Positions 1 through 7,123 of a DNA stretch of 8,669 bases are shown in pieces. The first letter of the stretch is position 1. Every line of letters starts with the position of its first letter. Origin of the DNA: Planctomycetota bacterium (GTDB taxonomy: Bacteria > Planctomycetota > UBA1135 > UBA2386); NCBI GenBank assembly GCA_020425915.1, contig JAGQQZ010000632.1, positions 1-8,669 of the forward strand. Reading direction: 5' to 3'. The notes beneath the pieces were generated by a model. The model had not been told where the DNA came from and did no database searches. It was given only the letters and a program-made list of their open reading frames with translations. The position numbers were made by a program, and so were the translations under genes.

Positions 1-1927
1 CCAGCTGCGCGGCGGCGTGCTCGATCCGGGCCTCGTCACCGGCGTCGACGGCTTCCGACAGCGCCGGGAGGACCGCGGCCCCGTAGCCGAGATCGATGTG
101 TGGCGCGACGAGGACGTTGCGGAACCAGGGACGTCCGGCGACGCCATCCGCGTGCAGAACCGCTCCGTGCAGGCTGACGAGGGCGTCGATGTCGACTGGC
201 CCCGTGACGGCCTCGCGCAAGGCGGCGAGTCGATCGTGCAAGTGCTCGATCACTCGCGCCGGCGCACCGTCGAGCGAGTCCAACGCGCTCGACAGCCACG
301 GGATCCACGCGGACGGTTCGATCGGTGGAACGTCGGAGTTCGCGAACCGATAGGTCGCGATGGCGAGGAAGCGGGCCATCGCCTCGTGGGCCACGAAGCC
401 GGGGTCGAGGAACGACTCCATCGTGAAGAACGTGTCGAACCGACTGTGGTAGACGCCGTGCCCGCCGCGCGAGCCGAAGTCGAAGCTCGGGATCCCGAGC
501 CGGCAGACGAACGCGGTGTAGTCCGAGCCGGACCCCAGGTTGCCGACCGGCGGCCGGTCCTTGCCGTGCGCCCAGCGCGTGAGCAGTCGCCCGCGACCGT
601 CGTGGGGGATCGTGCGCGCGGCGACGTCGGCGAGGAAGTCGACGAGGTCAGGGGTCGCGCTCGCGCCGAACCGCGTCCCGCTGATCGCGCTGTCGCAGTT
701 GAAGTACGCCAGGCAGTTCTGCTGGATGTCGTCGGCGAACTGCTCGCACCACTCGGTGCTGCCGACGAGCCCGAACTCCTCACCGTCCCAGGACGCGAAA
801 CGGATCTCGCAGCGGGGTTCGAATCCGTCGCGAACCAGCTCACCGATGACGCGCATCGCCTCCAGACCGATCGCGGTACCGGACGACGGGTCGTTGGCGC
901 CGTGGACCCAGGCGTCGCGGTGGCCGCCGACGAGGACGTACTTGTCGGACGTCGATTCGGTCCGGAGCCGACCGATCACGTTCCGAACCGATCGAATGCC
1001 GTCGTCGAGTTCCACCGCGAGCCGTGCTCGTGCCGGCCCGGGACCGAGGTGGTAGGTCACCGGGCACGCGCCCTGCCAGGTCTTCGGCACGTTCGGGCCG
1101 CGGATTCGCCGCAGGATCTCGGTCGCGTTCTCGGCGGAGATCGGCAGACATGGGATCTTCGGCAGCCATGCGCAGTCGGCCGGATCGAGCCGTTCCGCGT
1201 CGGGCAGCGCTGGCCGTCCCGGCGTCAGGGGGTCGCCGCACATCTCGCTGAGGTACAGGATCGATCCCCGTTGCACGGCGCTCGGCGGACGCCACGGCCC
1301 TTCCGGATGGGCGTCCCCGCGCGGGTATCCGTCGTCCGCGGGGTCCGAGAACAGCAACACGCCTGCGGCACCGCGCCGTTCGGCTTCCCGGACCTTGAGT
1401 CCGCGGAACTGCTTGCCGTAGCGGATCAGGACGATCTTGCCCTCGACGAGGACGCCCTTGGACTCGAGCCAGTCGAAGTCCTCGGCCGAACCGTAGTTCG
1501 CGTACGCCACGGGTGCCTCGACGGTCGCGGACGCCGAGTAGGCGTTGTACGTCGCGATCGGGACGTCGAACGTGTCCTTGTCGCGCGGATCCGGGCGCTC
1601 GGTGAGGTCGAACTCGATCGACTCAGGCGCGGTCAGCGCGAGGTCGACTCGCACGGGGTAGGGCAGGAACGCGCGATATTCGACGAGTTCGGTGGCGAAG
1701 CCGTACTCGTCGAGTCGGTCGCGGACGTAGCGCGCGTTCTCGTATTCGGCCGGGCTCCCGGCGACGTGTGGATCCTCGGTGAGCCGGCGCAGATGGCGGC
1801 GCGTCTCGGCGGCCGAGACGTGATCGCTGAGGAACTTCTCGGCGACATCGAGCTCGGGATGATCGGGGGGCTGAGGCTGCGGTGCGATCGCGAGCACACA
1901 CGCAGCCACGACGGCGGACAGCGGCAT
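1..1927 (-). CDS. Secreted M28 zinc metallopeptidase, glutamate carboxypeptidase II-like (C-terminus beyond window)
   Basis: The minus strand is open from the ATG at 1927 to the left edge (642 codons). A hydrophobic N-terminal stretch (residues 3-15) looks like a short export signal without basic residues. A PA (protease-associated) domain lies at about residues 100-285; it contains GKIVLIRYGKQFRG and an SDPADDGYP stretch, closely matching GCPII. The M28 catalytic domain follows. All five zinc ligands and the general base are visible: His336 (GGHRDAW), Asp346 (NDPSSG), Glu383-Glu384 (WDGEEFG), Asp412 (FNCDS) and His494 (VYHS). The gaps 336-346, 346-383 and 384-412 equal those in human GCPII. 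A helical dimerisation-type domain starts near residue 525, and about 100 residues are probably missing at the edge. The expected role is extracytoplasmic hydrolysis of peptides by a di-zinc centre. The acidic-substrate arginine patch of GCPII is not conserved, so the substrate is open. This is the first in-frame ATG, and no Shine-Dalgarno precedes it. Family is confident; specificity is not. Confidence 0.93.
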   Translation of the reverse strand, partial: MPLSAVVAACVLAIAPQPQPPDHPELDVAEKFLSDHVSAAETRRHLRRLTEDPHVAGSPAEYENARYVRDRLDEYGFATELVEYRAFLPYPVRVDLALTAPESIEFDLTERPDPRDKDTFDVPIATYNAYSASATVEAPVAYANYGSAEDFDWLESKGVLVEGKIVLIRYGKQFRGLKVREAERRGAAGVLLFSDPADDGYPRGDAHPEGPWRPPSAVQRGSILYLSEMCGDPLTPGRPALPDAERLDPADCAWLPKIPCLPISAENATEILRRIRGPNVPKTWQGACPVTYHLGPGPARARLAVELDDGIRSVRNVIGRLRTESTSDKYVLVGGHRDAWVHGANDPSSGTAIGLEAMRVIGELVRDGFEPRCEIRFASWDGEEFGLVGSTEWCEQFADDIQQNCLAYFNCDSAISGTRFGASATPDLVDFLADVAARTIPHDGRGRLLTRWAHGKDRPPVGNLGSGSDYTAFVCRLGIPSFDFGSRGGHGVYHSRFDTFFTMESFLDPGFVAHEAMARFLAIATYRFANSDVPPIEPSAWIPWLSSALDSLDGAPARVIEHLHDRLAALREAVTGPVDIDALVSLHGAVLHADGVAGRPWFRNVLVAPHIDLGYGAAVLPALSEAVDAGDEARIEHAAAQL

Positions 1928-1933
1928 CGGCGT

Positions 1934-1962
1934 ACGATGCCGGTGGTGAGGGGGGCGCGCAA
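1934..1962 (-). promoter_or_regulatory. Candidate sigma-70-like promoter for the M28 peptidase
   Basis: Reading the minus strand, TTGCGC (1962-1957) is followed after 17 bases by CATCGT (1939-1934). This keeps TTG of the -35 consensus and A2, T3, T6 of the -10 consensus. Initiation about 7 bases downstream would fall on or next to the A of the ATG at 1927, giving a leaderless mRNA. That would agree with the lack of a Shine-Dalgarno there. Matches of this quality arise by chance, so this is tentative. Confidence 0.3.
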
Positions 1963-2078
1963 GCCCGACCCCTCGATCGCACCGACGGTTCGGCGTCGTG
2001 CAGGTCTCAGCCGTGGACGTCGGGCCGTATCGGCGACGGATTTCCCGTTCGGAGTGCCGATAGCTACGACGTGTCCGT

Positions 2079-2092
2079 CGCTCGATCGAGCG
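2079..2092. repeat. 14-bp perfect palindrome upstream of the prepilin operon
   Basis: CGCTCGATCGAGCG is its own reverse complement. It ends 29 bases before the ATG of the giant prepilin gene and 18 bases before its Shine-Dalgarno, inside the 194-bp divergent intergenic region. It could be an operator for a dimeric regulator or a small hairpin in the 5' leader. CGATCG-type words are common in this genome by eye, so function is not proven. Confidence 0.45.
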
Positions 2093-2110
2093 CGGCACGG
2101 TCCGAGACGG

Positions 2111-2116
2111 GGAGGA
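2111..2116 (+). promoter_or_regulatory. Strong Shine-Dalgarno of the giant prepilin gene
   Basis: GGAGGA lies 5 bases before the ATG at 2122. It fixes the start there rather than at the in-frame ATG at 1882, which lies inside the opposite-strand peptidase gene. Starting at 2122 also puts the prepilin cleavage site at residue 11, as expected. It is the clearest ribosome binding site in the window. Confidence 0.75.
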
Positions 2117-2121
2117 ACGTC

Positions 2122-5100
2122 ATGCACGCACGCGCAAGCACCAACGAGTCCGGGTTTTCTCTCGCCGAGCTGATGATCGGGATCGTCGTCTTCATCGTCT
2201 CGGTCGTCGTGCTCGGGTCCCACATCACGTCGAGCTACACCAGCGTCCAGTCGCAGCGGGACACCGTGTTCGCCTACACGAAGGCGCAGGCGATCCTGTC
2301 CGAGGTGCACTCGTTCGTCGACAGCGGTGCGGTCGAAGCCGCGGTCGACCTCGACGTGCTCGACGACGGCATCCAGCTCGATCCGGTCCTGACGGTATCG
2401 ACCGCCGCCGACGGCTCGGAGCTCGCCGCCGACCACCCGCTGTCGGGCAACGTGCAGCGCGACGGAGACTGGGTCTGGTCGCGACAGATCAGCGTGCGAC
2501 CGTTCGCTGCGCTCAACAACCGCAACGTGCGCTACGTCACGATCCGGATCTTCAAGAAGGACGCGAACGGCATCGACCACGAGGCGGCCTCGCTCTCGTC
2601 GGTCGTCAACTCGGTGGCGTCGTCGTACCCGACGACCCAGGTGTTCGACGTCTACCTGCTCGCGATCGACAGCATCCCCGGCTGGTGGGTGCACATGGAG
2701 TCGATCATCCCGTTCGTGGAGTCCGCGATCACCGACCTCGAGAACCGCAACCCGGGTCTCTCGGTGCGCACGCACTGGATCACGAAGTCGGGCTACGGTC
2801 GCGACCAGGCCTATCGCCCGTTCACGAACGAAACCAACGACAGCTACACGCAGTGCGACAACGTCTACTACTACCCCGGCAAAATGCCGAGCGGCAGCGC
2901 GTCGTCGTACTACTACGTGCCGGACCTGATGCGGGCTCGCATGCTCGTGGACGGCGTCGAACGCCACGGCTACGACGCGACCACCAACCCGTACCCGTAT
3001 GCGATGGCGGACTTCTACAACCACTGCATGCGCTACCCGCAGGCGAAGGAGTTCCACGACCTGCGCTTGGGTGAGGTCGCCGCCCGCAAGGCCGCGATCC
3101 TCGCCGCCGAAGTCGCCGGCACGACGCCGCCGGCCGAACTCGAAGACATGTCCGAGGAGCCGACGCTTCAGATCCTCCTCGAGGAGATGATCTCGAACCC
3201 GGACGACTACCGTCACGCGTTGCTGGTCAACCTGCACGGCGAGCTGCTACCGACGCCGCCGCTGCGGAACTACTCGGATGCGGCGAAGAGCCCGAGTCGG
3301 TTCCCCGGCGTCCGAGTCGTCACGCACCCCGAGCAGCTTCGCGCCGGTCGGCCGGGAACGGCCGGCGAGGAAGACGTGCGCCTGCGCGTCTACGCCTACA
3401 AGACCGACCCGTCGAGCGGCGTCGAACGCGTTCCCGCCGTCGGCGCCGGCTTGGACTCGGGGATCTACATCGAGGTGATGGACGTCAATCTGACGGATTT
3501 CACGCAGGCGAACGGTCTCCACCCGGATTGCAAGATCCTCAAGCTGGACGGTGGGATCAGCGGAGCCGCCTACGACACCGACTTCGTCCAGGCGAAGTAC
3601 GTCGGCGAGGCGCCGGCGGCGGGTGAGATGCACTACTACGTGTGGTTCAACAACCCGTACGGGAAGCGGAAGTACACGTCGATCTTCCTCGTCAACACGC
3701 CGACCATCTGCACCGAGGTCGGCGGTCAGGGCATTCGGAACAACGAGCAGTCGAGGCTCTACGACCTCGAGTACATCCCGTCGTGCGCCGACACGGACGC
3801 GACGCCGGACTTCTCGAACAACCTCGGCGACGTCGGCAACGGACCGAAGAACACCGCGCGTTGGGTCATCGAGATCGGCAAGGACATCTGGGCCGACCAG
3901 CGCTTCTACATGGAAGTCGAGCCCGCGGCGCCGGCGACGGTCAACTACGACCCGAACGACACGGCGGAGCCCGATCACGCGCTCGTCGTGCGCACGCGCC
4001 TCGCCGATCTGACGAGCGTCAACTGGTCGACGACCGGGAAGTGGTTCACTCCGTCGACGACCCCGGTCGAGCCGGAGAACTTCTCCGAGACCTACTGTTG
4101 GTGGGCGGACTCCCCGGACGACGTGCCGTTCACCGAGCGCTCGCAGTTCCAGGGCGATCCGCGCCACAACCCGTACCTCGACACGCTCGATGGCGATCCC
4201 GACTTCCCGTCGGGCTACAACTGGTTCTTCGACAGCCTGACGAACGACAGCGAGAACTCGCGCAACGACTACTACGGCATCGCGCGGACCTGGAACCGTT
4301 GGAACAGCGCGCTGCGCCAGGACGCACCGCGCCTGTTCGAGCTGTTCCGCAAGGCCATCTCGAGCACGCGTTCGATCTACACGACGCTGACCGGCTACTC
4401 CTACTACTACATGGGTGTCGGCAACGAGATCGGTTACGACGGTGCGAACGGCTACCCGAGCTCGATCCCGACGAGCCGCAAGCCGTGGGGCAGCGGCACG
4501 TCGTCGACGGGCTACGTCAACAACATCACCGGCAGCCGCTGCTACGTCCGCGAGGGCGGCAGCAACTACTGGTGGGGGATGCCGTGGCTCGGCGAGCTGT
4601 GCCCGGACTCGCAGTACTCGTACTTCTACGGCACCGACACCGACGGCAACGTCCGCGGCAACCTCATGACGGGGACCTCGTCGGGCGAGTTCTACCGGTA
4701 CACCGACTACGACTGCTACCGCAACTCGAACAACTCGGCGTACGGCACGCGGATGTACGCGTCGCAGCACTGCACGTCGACGCGTGGCTGCGTCAGCTTC
4801 TTCAACAACGGCACGTCGTCGGCCCACTTCAACCACCACTTCAGCGGGGGCTCCGGCTACCCGGTGGGTCCGGGCCTCGAGATCGCCGACAACTACGGGT
4901 TCCCGATGCCGTCCTCGGTCGAGGTCTCCCGACCGTTCTCGGTCAACACGGGCGGCAACGGTCCGACGGAGTACGGCTACGCCCCGTACTCGACGAGTCG
5001 CTTCAACGCGCAGATCGTCCGGACGTTCTTCAACCACCCGTCGAGCGGGTACACCGGTTCGGGTCTGGTCGAACTCGAGGATCCGATCGGCGGGGATGCA

Positions 5101-5652
5101 GGCTACATCGTCGTCAACGGCATCGCTCAGACGACCACGATCGGCACGAGCTTCATCGCGAAGTACTGCCTGCTCTCGATGTACCAGTCGTTCTTCGAGA
5201 CCGGCGACACCGGGATGACCTACCGCATCAAGCAGCCCGCTCGGGTCGAGATCCTGTCCCCGACCGAGATCTCGGAGATCAACAACCCGACGTCGATCGA
5301 CATCCAGTTCTCGGCCGAGTGGACGCGCTGGGACGGCCAGCCGTACACCGGGTCGACTTCGGGCAGCTTCGCCGAGGCCGAAGGCGAGCTCGAATACGTG
5401 ATCATGTACTCGCCGGACATCGGCACGACCTGGCGCTACATCCAGAACGATGCCGTCGCGGTGCCGGGTACCAAGCCGACCGACGCGTCGGTCATCGTCG
5501 CGGACGCCGGTGCCGGTGACGAGACCGTGAACTGGAGCGTTCCGGCGGGCAGCTTCCCCGAGGGTTCGTACCTGATTCGGGTGGAGTGCTACCGACAGAA
5601 CCAGGCGCTGCACTACTCGCAGCACCAGAGCAAGATCTACATCGAACGATGA
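2122..5652 (+). CDS. Giant type IV prepilin-like protein (1176 aa) with Ig/Fn3-like C-terminal domain
   Basis: The N-terminus is a textbook prepilin signal: a 10-residue hydrophilic leader, Gly11, then Phe12-Ser-Leu-Ala-Glu16 (Glu at +5) and a hydrophobic helix to about residue 32. A prepilin peptidase should cut after Gly11 and methylate Phe12. The helix continues into an amphipathic stretch (about 33-70), as in pilins. Most pilins and pseudopilins have 100-350 residues; this has 1176. I cannot name a domain for about 75-1035. Features visible there are VFDVYLLAIDSIPGWWVHM (174-192), Tyr triplets at 263-265 and 761-763, a charged helical segment near 310-370, and a Tyr/Asn/Gly/Ser/Trp-rich stretch with several Cys (about 755-960). 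The last about 135 residues (1040-1176) resemble a beta-sandwich of Ig/Fn3 type, with an Asp-box-like SPDIGTTW (1097-1104). It is first in an operon with the next prepilin. Likely an anchored or fibre-associated surface protein or giant minor pilin; the function is inferred only from the N-terminus. Confidence 0.9.
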   Translation: MHARASTNESGFSLAELMIGIVVFIVSVVVLGSHITSSYTSVQSQRDTVFAYTKAQAILSEVHSFVDSGAVEAAVDLDVLDDGIQLDPVLTVSTAADGSELAADHPLSGNVQRDGDWVWSRQISVRPFAALNNRNVRYVTIRIFKKDANGIDHEAASLSSVVNSVASSYPTTQVFDVYLLAIDSIPGWWVHMESIIPFVESAITDLENRNPGLSVRTHWITKSGYGRDQAYRPFTNETNDSYTQCDNVYYYPGKMPSGSASSYYYVPDLMRARMLVDGVERHGYDATTNPYPYAMADFYNHCMRYPQAKEFHDLRLGEVAARKAAILAAEVAGTTPPAELEDMSEEPTLQILLEEMISNPDDYRHALLVNLHGELLPTPPLRNYSDAAKSPSRFPGVRVVTHPEQLRAGRPGTAGEEDVRLRVYAYKTDPSSGVERVPAVGAGLDSGIYIEVMDVNLTDFTQANGLHPDCKILKLDGGISGAAYDTDFVQAKYVGEAPAAGEMHYYVWFNNPYGKRKYTSIFLVNTPTICTEVGGQGIRNNEQSRLYDLEYIPSCADTDATPDFSNNLGDVGNGPKNTARWVIEIGKDIWADQRFYMEVEPAAPATVNYDPNDTAEPDHALVVRTRLADLTSVNWSTTGKWFTPSTTPVEPENFSETYCWWADSPDDVPFTERSQFQGDPRHNPYLDTLDGDPDFPSGYNWFFDSLTNDSENSRNDYYGIARTWNRWNSALRQDAPRLFELFRKAISSTRSIYTTLTGYSYYYMGVGNEIGYDGANGYPSSIPTSRKPWGSGTSSTGYVNNITGSRCYVREGGSNYWWGMPWLGELCPDSQYSYFYGTDTDGNVRGNLMTGTSSGEFYRYTDYDCYRNSNNSAYGTRMYASQHCTSTRGCVSFFNNGTSSAHFNHHFSGGSGYPVGPGLEIADNYGFPMPSSVEVSRPFSVNTGGNGPTEYGYAPYSTSRFNAQIVRTFFNHPSSGYTGSGLVELEDPIGGDAGYIVVNGIAQTTTIGTSFIAKYCLLSMYQSFFETGDTGMTYRIKQPARVEILSPTEISEINNPTSIDIQFSAEWTRWDGQPYTGSTSGSFAEAEGELEYVIMYSPDIGTTWRYIQNDAVAVPGTKPTDASVIVADAGAGDETVNWSVPAGSFPEGSYLIRVECYRQNQALHYSQHQSKIYIER

Positions 5653-6680
5653 ACCTGCAATCCGATCGACAGAGCGGTTTCACGCTGATCGAGGCGACGA
5701 TCGCCGCGGTGCTCGTCTCCGTGCTCGCGTACCTCGTCATGACGATGAGCAAGACGGGATTCGACGCGCAGAACTACTCGCAGCGGATGTCGCGGGTCAC
5801 CGAGATCGCCCAGGAGATGATCGAGGAGATCCGAGACGACGCGCAGTCGTCGGTTCATCTGTTCGGCGCCGACGCGACCGGTCAGGCCTACGTCACGATA
5901 CTCGACACCACCGGACTGCCGTCGGTGATCGCCGGTTCTCGATTGCCTCAGATCGTCGACGGCGGTGTGTTCGAGGTCGATGGCGCCGCGGACGTTCGCA
6001 CCGGCAATTCTCTCGCGCTCGCACGTCATGCTTGGGCGGACGAGTTCCAGGCGACGAGCGGCGACGACTATCGGATCGACGTCTACCGAATCGTCTACTA
6101 CTACATGACTGAGGTCGACGGCGGGCCGCAGGACGGCCAGGCCTACGGCCTCAACGTCGTGCAGTGGATCTCCGAGCCGGTCGCGAACGGCAACCAGATC
6201 GACAACATCGACGATCCGACGGATCGCGCGGAGGTCTGTGAGCACTTGCGAGTCGCCTCCGCGGATGCGTTCGGCAACACCCACACCCCGGTGCAGGCCA
6301 TTTGGAAGATCGGTGACGATCCTGCGGCGACCGGCACCTTCCGTCAGATCATCAGCGGCGGCTCGTTGGTCGATGCCCCGCAATCGCCACGTGCGACGGG
6401 GTCCTGGAAGGTCTATCCCGACCTCACCCGGAGTCGCGTGGGGATGCTCCACTACCGATTCCACTCGCTCGCGACGAACTTCGCCCCGCCGATCTGCGGC
6501 GTGGCCAAGTACGGCTACCAGACCACGACGGGCTCGGGGTTCCCGCACGGGTTCGAGACCCAGATCGTGGGGCCGTCGTCGGCCCGGAAGATCCTGTTGC
6601 ATGTGAGCGTCGTGTCTACGCATACGGGCCGCCTGGCCTGGCACGACTCCCAGACGATCACCGACGCCCGAGATCTCTAG
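5649..6680 (+). CDS. Type II/IV pseudopilin-like protein with N-terminal methylation motif (343 aa)
   Basis: The leader MNLQSDRQSG ends at Gly10, followed by Phe11-Thr-Leu-Ile-Glu15 and a hydrophobic helix to about residue 32. This is the canonical prepilin peptidase site with Glu at +5. An amphipathic helical stretch follows (about 35-65, QRMSRVTEIAQEMIEEIRDD), then a globular C-terminal part with no domain I can name. Size and build are most like a larger minor pseudopilin of the GspJ/PulJ sort, but that subtype is a guess. The ATG at 5649 overlaps the TGA of the giant prepilin (ATGA), and there is no separate Shine-Dalgarno, so translation is probably coupled. The in-frame ATG at 5586 lies inside the upstream gene and would push the pilin motif to residue 31, so it was not chosen. 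The body contains YYYM (in IVYYYM), also found in its partner. The two products probably work in the same assembly, as pilus-tip or pseudopilus components. Confidence 0.9.
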   Translation: MNLQSDRQSGFTLIEATIAAVLVSVLAYLVMTMSKTGFDAQNYSQRMSRVTEIAQEMIEEIRDDAQSSVHLFGADATGQAYVTILDTTGLPSVIAGSRLPQIVDGGVFEVDGAADVRTGNSLALARHAWADEFQATSGDDYRIDVYRIVYYYMTEVDGGPQDGQAYGLNVVQWISEPVANGNQIDNIDDPTDRAEVCEHLRVASADAFGNTHTPVQAIWKIGDDPAATGTFRQIISGGSLVDAPQSPRATGSWKVYPDLTRSRVGMLHYRFHSLATNFAPPICGVAKYGYQTTTGSGFPHGFETQIVGPSSARKILLHVSVVSTHTGRLAWHDSQTITDARDL

Positions 6681-6745
6681 GTCCGGCGCGGGGCGAGTCG
6701 GGGGTCCTCGAAGCGGCACTTTTCCCGCGAATCCCGGCCTTCCCG

Positions 6746-6774
6746 TTGCCGCCCTCGACCGGGTTCGCTACCCT
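6746..6774 (+). promoter_or_regulatory. Sigma-70-like promoter of rpoZ
   Basis: TTGCCG (6746-6751), a 17-base spacer and TACCCT (6769-6774) precede rpoZ. The -35 keeps TTG and C5; the -10 keeps the three strongest bases T1, A2 and T6. The predicted start near 6781 leaves a leader of about a dozen bases before the ATG at 6793, with no Shine-Dalgarno. Spacing and position in a non-coding gap make this the best promoter candidate in the window. Confidence 0.45.
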
Positions 6775-6792
6775 CCGCGGCCCGGATTCCCC

Positions 6793-7008
6793 ATGGAAGA
6801 CACCCTCCCCCAACAGCTCGTCCGCCAGGTCGGCGGTTCGTTCCAACTGACCGCGCTGCTGCAGAAGCGCGTCCGTGAGCTCGTTCGCGGCCAGAAGCCG
6901 TTGTACGAGACCCGCGACCGGAACTACGTGCGCATCGCCGCGGAGGAGCTCTCGCGCGGCCTGATCGAACTCGTCCCCGACGAGGACAGCACCCCGCCGG
7001 GCCTCTGA
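6793..7008 (+). CDS. rpoZ: DNA-directed RNA polymerase omega subunit
   Basis: This 71-residue protein is recognised from the omega-family pattern. VGGSFQLTALLQKRVREL (residues 13-30) matches the helix and the Arg-rich region that contacts the beta' subunit. It is followed by VRGQKPL and by the second conserved helix IAAEELSRGLIEL. Omega helps fold beta' and keeps it in the core enzyme, and in some bacteria it forms part of the ppGpp site. It is shorter than the 91-residue E. coli protein: the N-terminal extension is brief and the tail stops soon after the second helix, with an acidic end (VPDEDST). It stands alone behind its own promoter, not beside gmk, spoT or coaBC as in many other phyla. 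The gap to the prepilin operon is 112 bp and to the kinase gene 115 bp. I saw no convincing intrinsic terminator on either side. Confidence 0.88.
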   Translation: MEDTLPQQLVRQVGGSFQLTALLQKRVRELVRGQKPLYETRDRNYVRIAAEELSRGLIELVPDEDSTPPGL

Positions 7009-7009
7009 G

Positions 7010-7021
7010 CCGGTCGACCGG
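7010..7021. repeat. 12-bp palindrome just after rpoZ
   Basis: CCGGTCGACCGG starts one base past the rpoZ stop codon. As a hairpin it gives only a 4-bp GC stem with a TCGA loop and has no T-run directly after it, so it does not qualify as an intrinsic terminator. It may be chance in GC-rich DNA. Confidence 0.3.
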
Positions 7022-7123
7022 GGCGATCCGTTTCGTCCCGTGACGTAGCGGCCCGAATCGCCGATCGTGTCGGTGGTTCTCGCGTCGGTCCACCGGACCC
7101 GACGCCGCTGTCGATACAGAGGC

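Noticed and set aside
1895..1901. Lipobox-like VAAC in the peptidase signal (residues 7-10)
   Set aside because: The Cys is at residue 10, before a complete hydrophobic segment and without basic N-terminal residues, so lipid modification there is unlikely.
1882..2121. N-terminal extension of the giant prepilin from the ATG at 1882
   Set aside because: It would overlap the opposite-strand peptidase start, bury the pilin leader at residue 91 and ignore the strong Shine-Dalgarno at 2111-2116.
17..2173. 718-codon open frame on the plus strand, opposite the peptidase
   Set aside because: Its translation is Arg/Val/Asp-rich without any domain, and the opposite strand encodes a clear M28 peptidase with all catalytic residues. 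It is an antisense artefact of GC-rich codon use.
2122..2220. Sec signal peptide or lipoprotein signal on the giant prepilin
   Set aside because: The hydrophobic helix directly follows G|FSLAE with Glu at +5 and there is no lipobox or AxA site. The prepilin class fits better.
1633..3237. 534-codon open frame on the minus strand spanning the intergenic region and both flanking genes
   Set aside because: It covers parts of two confident genes in shadow frames and has the same low-complexity Arg/Val composition.
3642..5519. 625-codon open frame on the plus strand in another frame of the giant prepilin gene
   Set aside because: It is Arg/Gln/His/Leu-rich with no recognisable motif. The prepilin frame is continuous, begins with a perfect pilin signal and ends in a plausible beta-sandwich.
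3247..5625. 792-codon open frame on the minus strand inside the giant prepilin gene
   Set aside because: The product is an Arg/Val/Asp low-complexity string typical of a reverse frame of GC-rich genes, with no motif or ribosome binding site.
6681..6745. Intrinsic terminator after the prepilin operon
   Set aside because: I searched for a GC stem followed by a T-run. Only GC-rich sequence with a short TTTT (6719-6723) and no matching stem was found.
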